Positions 30,149-38,400 of a stretch of 41,067 bases of DNA are shown piece after piece. Position 1 is the stretch's first letter; each line of letters begins with the position of its first letter. The stretch spans positions 1-41,067 of the forward strand of contig JAUSBQ010000332.1 in assembly GCA_030651965.1 (NCBI GenBank). The letters are read 5' to 3'. Made by a program: the position numbers and the translations under genes. Source of the stretch: Pseudolabrys sp. (GTDB lineage: Bacteria > Pseudomonadota > Alphaproteobacteria > Rhizobiales > Xanthobacteraceae). The notes beneath the pieces were generated by a model. That model had not been told where the DNA came from and made no database searches. It saw nothing but the letters and a program-made list of their open reading frames with translations.

Positions 30149-31174
30149 ATGCTCACTCGTCTAGTTGCCGCTTCCGTTTTCGCTTCGGTTGCGATTGCCA
30201 CCACAACCGCGGCTGTGGCCGCAGACCCGGTGACGTTGCGGTTCTCGAGCTTCGAGCCACCACAGGCTTTCATAACAAGCAAGATTCTGACGCCCTGGGC
30301 GCAGCGCGTCACCGCCGAATCGCAAGGTACGCTGAAGATCGAAATGTACCCGGGCGGTACGCTTGGCCGCGATCCCGCGGCGCAGCTCAAGCTCGTTCTC
30401 GATGGTGTCGCCGATATTGCCTGGATCGTACCCGGCTACACGCCTGGCCGCTTCGATGCCGCGACGATTGTCGAACTGCCTTTTATCGTTCCGAATGCCT
30501 ATGCCGGCTCGCTGGCGCTCACCCGGATGTTCGAGAAGGGGCTGCTGAAAGGCGGCGGCTTCAATGACGTCAAATTCCTTTGCGTTTGCGCCAACAATCC
30601 AATTTTCGTGAACACGACATTTCCAGCGACTAAGCTGGAAGACCTCAAGGGCCATAACTTCCGTGCTGCCGGCCCCGTGTCGCTCAATGTGGTCAAATCA
30701 CTTGGCGGCGTCCCGATCGGCGGCATCACCGGTCCGTCGCTCGCCGAAAGCCTCTCGCGTGGTGTGATTGACGCCACGCTCAATGAATGGAATGCGCTCC
30801 AAACATTCCGCGTCCTCGATGTCACCAAGCATCAGATCATCCTGCCGCTCGGTTCGACCTCGCTTATGGTCATCATGAACAAGGCGAAATACGAGAGCTT
30901 GCCGCAGGCGGCGAAGGCCGCGCTGGACAAGAATTCGGGCGAGGTCTTTGCCAAGTTCTTTGGCCAGAAGTTCGACGAGAATAACGACGCCGTGTTCCAG
31001 GCGGCCAAGAGCGACAAGAAGCGCACGATCACACTCCTGACCGACGAGCAGCAAAAGCCGTGGAAGGCGGCTGTTCAGCCGGCGATCGAGGAGTGGAAGA
31101 AGTCGATGCCGGATGGTGAAAAGCTGCTGAAAGCCTTCAGCGACGAGATCGCCGCAATCCAGAAGACGAAATAG
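30149..31174 (+). CDS. TRAP transporter solute-binding protein, DctP family
   Basis: A 341-residue periplasmic binding protein. A Sec signal (about residues 1-25, ending AAVAA) is followed by VTLRFSSFEPP. Family marks are LKIEMYPGGTLG, DLKGHNFRAAGP (the region with the carboxylate-binding arginine) and GVIDATLNEW. AGGGAGG lies six to seven bases before the ATG. The small and large membrane subunits are not next to it; the nearest match is the DctQ/DctM pair at 36294-38135, with catabolic genes in between. The substrate is probably the aromatic or related acid handled by those enzymes. Confidence 0.92.
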   Translation: MLTRLVAASVFASVAIATTTAAVAADPVTLRFSSFEPPQAFITSKILTPWAQRVTAESQGTLKIEMYPGGTLGRDPAAQLKLVLDGVADIAWIVPGYTPGRFDAATIVELPFIVPNAYAGSLALTRMFEKGLLKGGGFNDVKFLCVCANNPIFVNTTFPATKLEDLKGHNFRAAGPVSLNVVKSLGGVPIGGITGPSLAESLSRGVIDATLNEWNALQTFRVLDVTKHQIILPLGSTSLMVIMNKAKYESLPQAAKAALDKNSGEVFAKFFGQKFDENNDAVFQAAKSDKKRTITLLTDEQQKPWKAAVQPAIEEWKKSMPDGEKLLKAFSDEIAAIQKTK

Positions 31175-31261
31175 GCGCGGTTCGGCTTCTCTTGCGTCCC
31201 GCTGCCGGATCGGACGGCCATCGAACGGTTTTGGCGGCGGGCGCCGAATTTGAGTGCAAAC

Positions 31262-31858
31262 ATGACCACGTCGGATCGTCTGGACTGCATGGATCTGATT
31301 CAGGCCTGGGCTCTCTATCGCGATCAAGGGCGTTGGGACGAATTGCTTGAGACCTTCCACCCGGACGGTTCGATCGCGGTGACATGGTTCAAAGGGCCAT
31401 TCGCCGAGTTCGTCGAGGCGTCGAAGCGCGCGGCGGTCAACGCGAAGTCGCTTTCCAAGCATCAGATCGGCTGGCCGCTTGTTTCGCTGAAAGGCGACCG
31501 GGCGATCGCAGAAACCAGCATATCGATTCTCGGCCGTCAGACGCTGTCGGGCATCCTCGTCGACAACGTCTCTTACGGCCGCTTTCTCGATCGGCTCCAA
31601 AAGCGCAACGGCCAATGGCGTATCGCCGAGCGCGTCGCCATTTACGAAAAGGATCGGCTCGATCCCGTCGTGCCGAGCGAAGCATTCGAGCGCTTCATGA
31701 CGGAAACCGATTTCTCGAACTATCCTGAAGCCTATCGCTTTCTCGCGCATCGGCTCGTTAGCGGCGGTCGAAAGCTGGCATCGTCTATTATTGTGCACGG
31801 TAGCCCAGAAGCCTATGCGGTCTCCCGGCGCTATCGTGAGTGGGTACAGTCGGCCTGA
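31262..31858 (+). CDS. SnoaL-like / NTF2-fold protein
   Basis: A 198-residue protein with the N-terminal pattern of the NTF2/SnoaL fold: CMDLIQAWALYRDQGRWDELLETFHPDGSIAV, then WRIAERVAIYEKDRLDPV. Members include isomerases, hydratases and the small subunits of ring-hydroxylating enzymes, so function cannot be set by fold. It lies between the TRAP binding protein and a flavin hydroxylase, which suggests action on the same pathway intermediate. ATG at 31262 is used; a TTG twelve bases upstream is in frame. Confidence 0.8.
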   Translation: MTTSDRLDCMDLIQAWALYRDQGRWDELLETFHPDGSIAVTWFKGPFAEFVEASKRAAVNAKSLSKHQIGWPLVSLKGDRAIAETSISILGRQTLSGILVDNVSYGRFLDRLQKRNGQWRIAERVAIYEKDRLDPVVPSEAFERFMTETDFSNYPEAYRFLAHRLVSGGRKLASSIIVHGSPEAYAVSRRYREWVQSA

Positions 31859-31898
31859 TGTTGTCCGCCGAATGAACACTCGCGAGATAGCGATGGCA

Positions 31899-31919
31899 AT
31901 CGCGGCCCGCTGCCGCGAT
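31899..31919 (+). other. intercistronic hairpin
   Basis: ATCGCGGC (31899-31906) pairs perfectly with GCCGCGAT (31912-31919) around a 5-base loop, in the 111-bp gap between the SnoaL-like and hydroxylase genes. There is no T tract; it may slow transcription or protect the upstream message. Confidence 0.45.
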
Positions 31920-31969
31920 GTCTTATGAGAATGGTACCAAATGGGCGCCGGCCTGGAGCTTGCTAGCGG

Positions 31970-33580
31970 ATGACTGAAGTCTTGCATTTCCCTGTTGTCG
32001 TGGTCGGTGCGGGACCGGTCGGTTTGACGGTCGCCAATCTCCTGGGACAGGACGGCATCAACGTTCTTGTCGTCGAACGAAACGCCGCCACGGTCGACCA
32101 TCCGCGGGCTATCGTTCTGGACGACGAGGGCGCGCGCACACTTCAGGCATTCGGCGCGGCCGACGGCTTTCTCAAGCACACAATCGAGGGCGATGGTGCA
32201 CGGTATTTAGACGATAGCGGCCAGTGTTTCGGTACTGTCGGCGCCGGCCCTCGTACCTACGGTTTTGCAAAACGGCATTTCATGTACCAGCCGGAGCTGG
32301 AGGCGGAGCTGGTTCAAAGCCTGAGCCGTTTTTCGAGCGTCGATCTGCGTTTCGGGTGGAACGTCACCGGCATCAGTCGAGACCCGTCCGGCGTGACGAT
32401 CGCATGCATGACGCCCGAAGGCGCGAGGACCATCCGTTGCGACTGGTTGCTCGCCTGCGACGGCGGCCGCAGCCCCATCCGCCAATGGGTCGGCATCGAT
32501 TTTATTGGCAGCACTTACGAGCAGGACTGGATCGTTCTCGATCTTAAGGCGGACCCGGATCAGGTCAACTACTCGCGCTTCTATTGCAGCACGAGCCGTC
32601 CGGCCGTGAGTGTCCCGGCGCCGCGCGGCGGCCGGCGCTACGAATTCATGCTGCTCGACGGCGAGACCGGCGCCGACATGCTGACCGACGAATCCATCGG
32701 GCGGCTCATCGCTCCCTATCGCGCGTACCGCAAAGAGGACGTCATCCGTCGCGCCATCTACACTTTCCATGCCCGCATTGCCTCACGCATGCGGCAGGGC
32801 CGTGTGCTTCTGTTGGGGGATGCCGCCCATCTGACGCCGCCTTTCGCCGGGCAGGGGATGAATGCCGGCTTGCGTGACGCCCATAACGTCGCGTGGAAGC
32901 TGAGCATGCTGGTCCGGGGGCTCGCCGATTCCTCGGTTCTCGATAGCTATGACGACGAGCGTCGCGGTCCGGCCTGGGCGATGATCCAGCTCGCGGTTGC
33001 GATGGGGCAGTTTGTCATGCCGAAGGGCGCTGAACAAACCGCGCTTCGCGCGATGCTGCTGAAGATGCTGGAGTCTTTCCCAGGTGCGCAGGACTACTTC
33101 CTGCAGATGAAGTTCAAGCCAGCGCCGCGTTATGACGGCGGCCTCTTCGTCGATATCGATCGCCAGCCTTATGAGGCGTCGCTGGTTGGTCAAATGTTGC
33201 CGCAGCCGGTAGTAAAGCTTTCTTCCGGCAAGGCCGTCCGCTTCGACGAAGTGCTCGGCCCCGGCTTTGCGCTCATCGCGCAATCCGAAAAGGAAGCTGC
33301 GACTTTATCGAAGCTTGCGCATCCGCTCTGGCATCAGTTGAAGCCTTCGCTCATTTATATCAGCGGTGAGGACAGGCCGGTCGCGCCCGGCGCGTCCGTT
33401 ACAGCGGTCTCAGCGATGGATGGCTTCATCCGGCCGCTTCGTACGCACCGGGACCAGATCATGCTCGTTCGACCGGACCGATACGTTGCCGGGGCTTTCT
33501 TTGCCGCCGACGAGTATGACTTCGCAGAACGGTTCCGGCAGGTCTTGCAGAGCAAGACGGCCGAGCGCATGTCGGCTTGA
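31970..33580 (+). CDS. FAD-dependent aromatic hydroxylase (MhpA/PheA-like)
   Basis: A 536-residue flavoprotein monooxygenase of group A. It has the FAD dinucleotide motif GAGPVG (residues 13-18), the DG motif CDGGRSPIR (about 163-171) and the GD motif LLGDAAHLTPPFAGQGMNAGLRD (in the 281-303 region), which together define hydroxylases using NAD(P)H and O2. The C-terminal ~170 residues are the thioredoxin-like domain seen in phenol and 3-(3-hydroxyphenyl)propionate hydroxylases. It would add a hydroxyl group to a phenolic ring, making the catechol-like substrate for the extradiol enzyme at 28876. It ends 12 bp from the converging IclR gene. Confidence 0.92.
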   Translation: MTEVLHFPVVVVGAGPVGLTVANLLGQDGINVLVVERNAATVDHPRAIVLDDEGARTLQAFGAADGFLKHTIEGDGARYLDDSGQCFGTVGAGPRTYGFAKRHFMYQPELEAELVQSLSRFSSVDLRFGWNVTGISRDPSGVTIACMTPEGARTIRCDWLLACDGGRSPIRQWVGIDFIGSTYEQDWIVLDLKADPDQVNYSRFYCSTSRPAVSVPAPRGGRRYEFMLLDGETGADMLTDESIGRLIAPYRAYRKEDVIRRAIYTFHARIASRMRQGRVLLLGDAAHLTPPFAGQGMNAGLRDAHNVAWKLSMLVRGLADSSVLDSYDDERRGPAWAMIQLAVAMGQFVMPKGAEQTALRAMLLKMLESFPGAQDYFLQMKFKPAPRYDGGLFVDIDRQPYEASLVGQMLPQPVVKLSSGKAVRFDEVLGPGFALIAQSEKEAATLSKLAHPLWHQLKPSLIYISGEDRPVAPGASVTAVSAMDGFIRPLRTHRDQIMLVRPDRYVAGAFFAADEYDFAERFRQVLQSKTAERMSA

Positions 33581-33592
33581 GCCGATTGGCGT

Positions 33593-34351
33593 CTAGGCCA
33601 GGAGCAGCGTCTGGATGCGGTTGACGGCACGCCTGATGGCATCGACATTGCGGGCGGTCGCTTCCTCGAAGCTCAAGGCCGACGCAATCCAGATCATGGT
33701 CACGCAAGCCAGCACGCGGTCTTCGATCAAAATGGGCAAGGAAATGCTTGCCGTGTGAGGATTGAACCCATCGGTCCGAAATCCGAAGCCGCACTGGCGT
33801 GTTTCGGACAAAATGCGTTCGACGAACCGCTGGTCGCGGGCGATGGCATCGCCTGGCTTATCGGACTGCCGAAGGCGCGCGAGGATCACCTCGCGCTCGT
33901 TTGCAGTGCAAAAGGCGAGATAAGCGCGCCCGCCGGACGTCTGCAAAATCGGCAGATGGGTTCCGGCCATTCCCCGGTCGATCGAAAACGGGCTCGCGGC
34001 GTGAGTTGTCTCCCGGATGATCATGGCGTCGTTCTCGAACGTCACGAGATCGACCGGCCACTGCACTTCGCGACCCAATTCATGCAGAATCGGCGCAGCG
34101 ACGCGCGTCACCCATACGTCATCGTGAAATCCGGCACTGAGCGCTTTGACCTGCGCCGTCAGTGTCCAGGAATCCTCGCTACGCGTGACGTAGCCGAGGT
34201 TTTCCATGGTCTCCAGGAGGCGATATACGGTCGGTCGCGGCAATTCGACGATGCGTGCAATCTGCTGGGCTCTGGCGCCGTGGCAGCGATTGAGAGCCTC
34301 GAGCACTTTCAGGCCCCGCTCCAGCGAGCGGACGTTGTTAAATGACCCCAT
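33593..34351 (-). CDS. IclR-family transcriptional regulator
   Basis: A 252-residue regulator. Residues about 5-65 are the winged-helix domain (VRSLERGLKVLEALNR, AQQIARIVELPRPTVYRLLETMENLGYV). Residues about 75-250 are the GAF-like effector domain (GRAYLAFCTANERE, GFGFRTDGFNPHTASISLPI). IclR proteins of this kind usually control aromatic-acid catabolism. It diverges from the hydrolase gene at 34470 and converges on the hydroxylase gene, so it probably regulates one or both operons. GGACGGA precedes the ATG. Confidence 0.93.
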   Translation of the reverse strand: MGSFNNVRSLERGLKVLEALNRCHGARAQQIARIVELPRPTVYRLLETMENLGYVTRSEDSWTLTAQVKALSAGFHDDVWVTRVAAPILHELGREVQWPVDLVTFENDAMIIRETTHAASPFSIDRGMAGTHLPILQTSGGRAYLAFCTANEREVILARLRQSDKPGDAIARDQRFVERILSETRQCGFGFRTDGFNPHTASISLPILIEDRVLACVTMIWIASALSFEEATARNVDAIRRAVNRIQTLLLA

Positions 34352-34469
34352 TCCGTCCGTCCACCTAGTGAACTGCCGGCTAGATCATTTTGCCACGGCA
34401 TCGACGATGTCAATAAGTATTCGCAACTAGCGCCAAAGCGCGCTGGATTTTGTCTGGGGAGTGAACGGA

Positions 34470-35318
34470 ATGAGGCTTGCAAGCTTCAGCCATCGCGGAC
34501 GCGCGTCTTATGGCATCGTTGTCGGCGATCACCTTGTCGATCTCGGAAAACTGATCGGCGCCCAGTACCCGGATTTGAGGGCGCTCCTGACTGCCGGGCC
34601 TGGATTGCTCGATCAGTTGCGCAGCCAGACAGCGACGATTCCGGTCGACGACGTCGTCTTCCTCCCGGTCATTCCGAATCCGGACAAGATTTTCTGCGCC
34701 GGCCTCAACTATCGCTCGCATGTGGAGGAGACCGGACGCACGGAATCGGAGAAGCCAGTCATCTTCCTGCGTCTGGCAGCGAGCCAGGTCGGGCACGGTC
34801 AGCCGATGGTGTGCCCGAAAGTGTCGAGCCAGTTCGACTATGAAGGCGAACTCGCGGTGGTTATCGGCAAGCGCGGACGCCACATATCGCGCAACAACGC
34901 GCTCGATTATATCGCGGGCTATTCGTGCTATAATGACGGTTCGTTGCGCGATTGGCAGCGGCATACGTCGCAATGGACGCCCGGGAAAAATTTCGCGGCC
35001 ACCGGCGCGTTCGGGCCCTGGCTTGTCACCGCGGACGAAATACCAGACCCGACAAGGCTTTCGCTGGCAACACGGCTCAACGGCCAGACGGTGCAGAGCG
35101 CGACGGTCGACCTGCTCATTTTCTCGATCCCCGAGATCATCGAATACGTTTCGGCCTGGAGCGAGCTCATTCCGGGCGACGTCATAGCGACCGGCACGCC
35201 CGGCGGCGTTGGTTTCAAGCGCAACCCGCCTTTGCTGATGAAAGCCGGCGATACGGTCGAAGTGGAAATATCAGGCATCGGCACCCTGCGAAATCCGATC
35301 GAAGCCGAACGCGACTGA
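34470..35318 (+). CDS. fumarylacetoacetate hydrolase family protein
   Basis: A 282-residue enzyme of the FAH family, which act as C-C hydrolases, isomerases, hydratases or decarboxylases after ring cleavage. The metal ligands E125 and E127 (YEGELAVVIG) and D156 (CYNDGSLRD) are spaced exactly as the E-x-E-x28-D pattern expects. FSIPEIIEYVS, ELIPGDVIATGTPGGVGF are further family marks. The start at 34470 has GGGGA nine bases upstream; an in-frame GTG at 34461 overlaps that site and is less likely. It is the first gene of the operon that includes the BKACE enzyme and the TRAP membrane subunits. Confidence 0.92.
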   Translation: MRLASFSHRGRASYGIVVGDHLVDLGKLIGAQYPDLRALLTAGPGLLDQLRSQTATIPVDDVVFLPVIPNPDKIFCAGLNYRSHVEETGRTESEKPVIFLRLAASQVGHGQPMVCPKVSSQFDYEGELAVVIGKRGRHISRNNALDYIAGYSCYNDGSLRDWQRHTSQWTPGKNFAATGAFGPWLVTADEIPDPTRLSLATRLNGQTVQSATVDLLIFSIPEIIEYVSAWSELIPGDVIATGTPGGVGFKRNPPLLMKAGDTVEVEISGIGTLRNPIEAERD

Positions 35319-35334
35319 CCCAATTCTGACCAAA

Positions 35335-35353
35335 CGAGCCGACCTGCGGCTCG
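35335..35353 (+). other. intercistronic hairpin
   Basis: CGAGCCG (35335-35341) pairs with CGGCTCG (35347-35353) around ACCTG, in the 59-bp gap between the hydrolase and BKACE genes. No T tract follows; it may tune the two genes' relative expression. Confidence 0.4.
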
Positions 35354-35377
35354 CATAAACCGAAAGCGCAGAGCGAA

Positions 35378-36301
35378 ATGTCCAAACCTGTCATTCTCAC
35401 CTGTGCTTTGACTGGAGGAGCCGCTTACTCCGGGAAAAACACGGCGGTGCCGGTGACGCCTGTTGAAATCGCGCAATCCGCCGTCGACGCTGCCAAAGCG
35501 GGCGCAACCATCGCGCATATTCACGTTCGCGAGCCGGGGAGCGGCGCGCCCAGCATGCGCCTCGAACTCTACAAAGAAGTGGTCGACAGGATTCAGCAGC
35601 AGAACTGCGACATCCTGATCAATTTGACGACCGGTCCAGGCGCACGTTTCGTTCCTGGCCGTGAGAATCCTCGTATCGCCGATCCGGTTTCGACCCTGGC
35701 GCCGTGGCAAGCGCGGGTCGAACACATCGTCGCGTTAAAGCCCGATATCTGTAGTCTCGATGTCGGCAGCATGAATTTCGGCGAGCATGTGTTCGTCAAC
35801 ACGCCATCCGATCTGCGGGAGATGGCGGCACGCATTCGCGAGAGCGGCGCAAAGCCGGAAATGGAAGCGTTCGAGCTCGGTCACATTCGTCTTGCCAGGC
35901 ATCTCGTCGAGCAGGGGCTTATCGACGCCCCGCCGCTGTTTCAGATTTGTCTCGGCATTCCGTGGGGGGCGCCGGCGACGTCTGAAGTCATGATGGCGAT
36001 GCGCGACCAGTTGCCCTCAGGCGCCGAGTGGGCCGCTTTCGGCATCGGCGCGACGCAGTTCCCGATGGTGGCGCAGGCCGTGTTGCTCGGCGGCCATGCG
36101 CGCGTCGGTCTTGAAGACAATCTCTATCTGCGCCGTGGCGTGCCGGCGCCGAGCAATGCCGCTCTGGTCGAGCGCGCCGTCACCATCATCGAGCAGCTCG
36201 ATCGGAGCGTTGCTACACCCAACCAGGCTCGCGCTTTATTGGGGCTTCGACAAGCGGCGGCCACGCACGCCGAGCAAAAGGCGCGGTCTGACAATGGGTG
36301 A
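35378..36301 (+). CDS. BKACE-family enzyme (beta-keto acid cleavage, Kce-like; DUF849)
   Basis: A 307-residue enzyme of the beta-keto acid cleavage family, whose founder (Kce) splits 3-keto-5-aminohexanoate with acetyl-CoA. Zinc ligands H47 and H49 are visible in AHIHVRE, with a later acidic ligand likely at E246 (GLEDNLYL). EMEAFELGH and LGIPWGAPAT are also family marks. Specificity in BKACE varies widely; here a beta-keto acid from ring or chain degradation is likely. Its stop overlaps the small permease start by 8 nt. Confidence 0.9.
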   Translation: MSKPVILTCALTGGAAYSGKNTAVPVTPVEIAQSAVDAAKAGATIAHIHVREPGSGAPSMRLELYKEVVDRIQQQNCDILINLTTGPGARFVPGRENPRIADPVSTLAPWQARVEHIVALKPDICSLDVGSMNFGEHVFVNTPSDLREMAARIRESGAKPEMEAFELGHIRLARHLVEQGLIDAPPLFQICLGIPWGAPATSEVMMAMRDQLPSGAEWAAFGIGATQFPMVAQAVLLGGHARVGLEDNLYLRRGVPAPSNAALVERAVTIIEQLDRSVATPNQARALLGLRQAAATHAEQKARSDNG

Positions 36302-36800
36302 AGAACATCCATATTGGCAGAGAATGCTCAAGGTGAGCCGGACCATAGCGCTTATCGGATTCTTCGGCCTGTTAATCCTTGCAGTGATGACGACGCTCGA
36401 CATCAGCTTGCGCTGGCTGTTCGGTGCGCCGATCCACGGGGTCAACGATGTCAGCGCGATTGTGATGGCGGTCGTGATCGCGGCCTGTGTCCCGGCCAAT
36501 CTCGCAGCGCGTCAGAATATTACCGTGGAGTTTCTCGGCAACGCGCTCGGTCCACGAGGCAAGGCGTTCCTCGACGGCTTCGGCGGGCTATTCACGCTGG
36601 CCTTTGTCGGCCTGATGGCTTGGCAGTTCATTCCCTACGCCATTGAAGTCACAAATTCCGGGCAGACGACCTGGGTGCTGAAGCTGCCGATCGCGCCCGG
36701 ATGGTGGATCGCGACGGCTCTACTGCTTGCCGGCGTTCCGGTTCAGCTCACCGTCGTTGTGTTCGATTTCTCCCGCGCATTCCGATCCGACGACGTTTGA
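36294..36800 (+). CDS. TRAP transporter small permease, DctQ family
   Basis: A 168-residue four-span membrane protein. Spans lie near residues 15-37, 50-70, 90-112 and 130-153. RWLFGAPIHGVNDVSAIVMAVVI and RQNITVEFLG are typical DctQ segments. It starts inside the BKACE gene's end (8-nt overlap) and precedes the large permease by 27 bp. It most likely serves the binding protein encoded at 30149. Confidence 0.92.
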   Translation: MGEEHPYWQRMLKVSRTIALIGFFGLLILAVMTTLDISLRWLFGAPIHGVNDVSAIVMAVVIAACVPANLAARQNITVEFLGNALGPRGKAFLDGFGGLFTLAFVGLMAWQFIPYAIEVTNSGQTTWVLKLPIAPGWWIATALLLAGVPVQLTVVVFDFSRAFRSDDV

Positions 36801-36827
36801 TCACATTCACTTTTCGTGAGAGCGCAC

Positions 36828-38135
36828 ATGCCGGATCCACTTGTATTGGCTGCCCTGGGCTTCGTGGCGATGTTCATTCTGATGGCGCTGCATGTGCCGA
36901 TCGGGATAGCGATGGGCGTAGTGGGAGCGGCCGGCTTCGCGATGCTGGTCGGCGTCAAGCCAGCCTTGTCGCTACTCGCTAGCGAGCCCGCGAGCGTGTT
37001 CACGAATCTCGATTTGGCGGTCATTCCGATGTTCCTGCTGATGGGCAGTCTGGCCGCGGCGGCAGGTCTTGCATCCGACGTGTACAAGCTCGCTTATGCA
37101 TTTATCGGCCATCACCGCGGCGGTTTGGCCCTTGCGACCATCGGCGGCTGCGGCGGCTTCGGAGCCGTTTGCGGCTCGGCGATTGCGACCACGGCGACGT
37201 TCGGCCGCGTCGCGCTACCCGAGATGATTCAACGAGGCTATTCGCCGGCGCTGGCCACCGGCGTGGTGGCGTCGGGCGGCACGCTCGGCATTATCGTGCC
37301 GCCATCTTCGATCATGGTCATCTACGCCATTCTCAGCGAGCAATTCATCGTCGATCTATTCATTGCGGCCATCATTCCCGCGATCATGGCGATCTCGTTC
37401 TACATGTTAGCAGTGATGGCCTATGTGCATATCATCAACCCAAATGCCGGTCCGCCCGGCCCGCGCGTGCCGTGGCCAGAGCGCTGGCAGGTGATCAAGG
37501 CCAACTGGGGCGTTCTGTTCTTGGCGACGGTCGTTCTGGGCGGTATTTACACCGGCATTTTTACAGTCAACGAGGCCGCGGCTGTCGGCGTCACGATCGC
37601 ACTTATGTTCGCCATAGGCCGGAAGAAGCTCACCTGGAAAAGCTTCTTGAGCGTTCTGGCCGAGGCCAGTGCCACGACGTTGATGATCTATGTCATGATC
37701 ATCGGTGCCTCGATCTTTTCCTATTTCATGTCCGTGGCGCACGCTCCCGAGCGGATGATTGAGGCCGTCGGCGCGCTCAACCTGTCGGGACCGATGGTCG
37801 TTTCTATCCTGCTGGTCATCTACCTGATCCTTGGTGCCATTTTCGATGAGGTCGCCGCGATTGTCGTGACGTTGCCGTTCGTTCTGCCGCTCATCAAGCA
37901 CTTCGGCTACGATCTCGTATGGTGGGGCATCATCAACGTAACGATTGTCGAAATCGCATTGCTGTCGCCACCGATCGGTCTGAATGTGTTCGTCGTTCAC
38001 GCGATGCGCAAGGAAATACCATTGCGAACGATCTATGCAGGCATCGTGCCTTTTCTGGCCGCCGACTTGGTACGACTCGCGCTGCTGGTGACGTTCCCGA
38101 GCCTCGTGCTCTATACGGTTCAGCTCCTGAAGTAG
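36828..38135 (+). CDS. TRAP transporter large permease, DctM family
   Basis: A 435-residue membrane protein with about a dozen hydrophobic spans. Family marks are LDLAVIPMFLLMGSLAA, GGCGGFGAVCGSAIATTATFGRVALPEM, GGTLGIIVPPSSIMVIYAI and, near the C-terminus, LLSPPIGLNVFVVHAM. The ATG at 36828 is used; a GTG twelve bases upstream is possible. It completes the TRAP system with the small permease and the distant binding protein. Confidence 0.94.
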   Translation: MPDPLVLAALGFVAMFILMALHVPIGIAMGVVGAAGFAMLVGVKPALSLLASEPASVFTNLDLAVIPMFLLMGSLAAAAGLASDVYKLAYAFIGHHRGGLALATIGGCGGFGAVCGSAIATTATFGRVALPEMIQRGYSPALATGVVASGGTLGIIVPPSSIMVIYAILSEQFIVDLFIAAIIPAIMAISFYMLAVMAYVHIINPNAGPPGPRVPWPERWQVIKANWGVLFLATVVLGGIYTGIFTVNEAAAVGVTIALMFAIGRKKLTWKSFLSVLAEASATTLMIYVMIIGASIFSYFMSVAHAPERMIEAVGALNLSGPMVVSILLVIYLILGAIFDEVAAIVVTLPFVLPLIKHFGYDLVWWGIINVTIVEIALLSPPIGLNVFVVHAMRKEIPLRTIYAGIVPFLAADLVRLALLVTFPSLVLYTVQLLK

Positions 38136-38334
38136 CTTCGCTGGCGACGATTCATTCTCTTATGAAGTAGCCCTGAGATCTATCCGTCATTCCGCCGGAA
38201 ACGCGCTCGGCCTGGTAGTCGGCTTTGGCAGCGGCGAACGACGCCGGACTTTCGCAGCACTCGGCCTCTACGGCATAGTATCAAGGAACAGATTCCGACG
38301 TTCGACCGCATCTCGTGCGCTTTTGCGCTCGCGA

Positions 38335-38365
38335 TTGACGGCACAATCCGTTCGGTCTTTAATAT
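38335..38365 (+). promoter_or_regulatory. candidate sigma-70 promoter of the IclR gene
   Basis: TTGACG (38335-38340) is followed by overlapping -10 candidates TTTAAT (38358-38363, 17-bp spacing) and TAATAT (38360-38365, 19-bp). It stands within the 265-bp gap 38136-38400, in which no gene was recognised. Confidence 0.45.
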
Positions 38366-38377
38366 GGCTGCAAATAA

Positions 38378-38394
38378 GTTTCGCAATCCGAAAC
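38378..38394. promoter_or_regulatory. candidate IclR operator
   Basis: GTTTCG (38378-38383) and CGAAAC (38389-38394) form a perfect 6-bp inverted repeat with a 5-bp gap. It is just downstream of the candidate promoter and six bases before the regulator's ATG, a position suited to self-repression. The size and form fit IclR-family operators. Confidence 0.5.
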
Positions 38395-38400
38395 ATAAGA

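Noticed and set aside
30698-32179. A 493-codon minus-strand frame across the TRAP binding-protein, SnoaL-like and hydroxylase genes
   Set aside because: It runs antisense through three supported genes and shows no protein motif.
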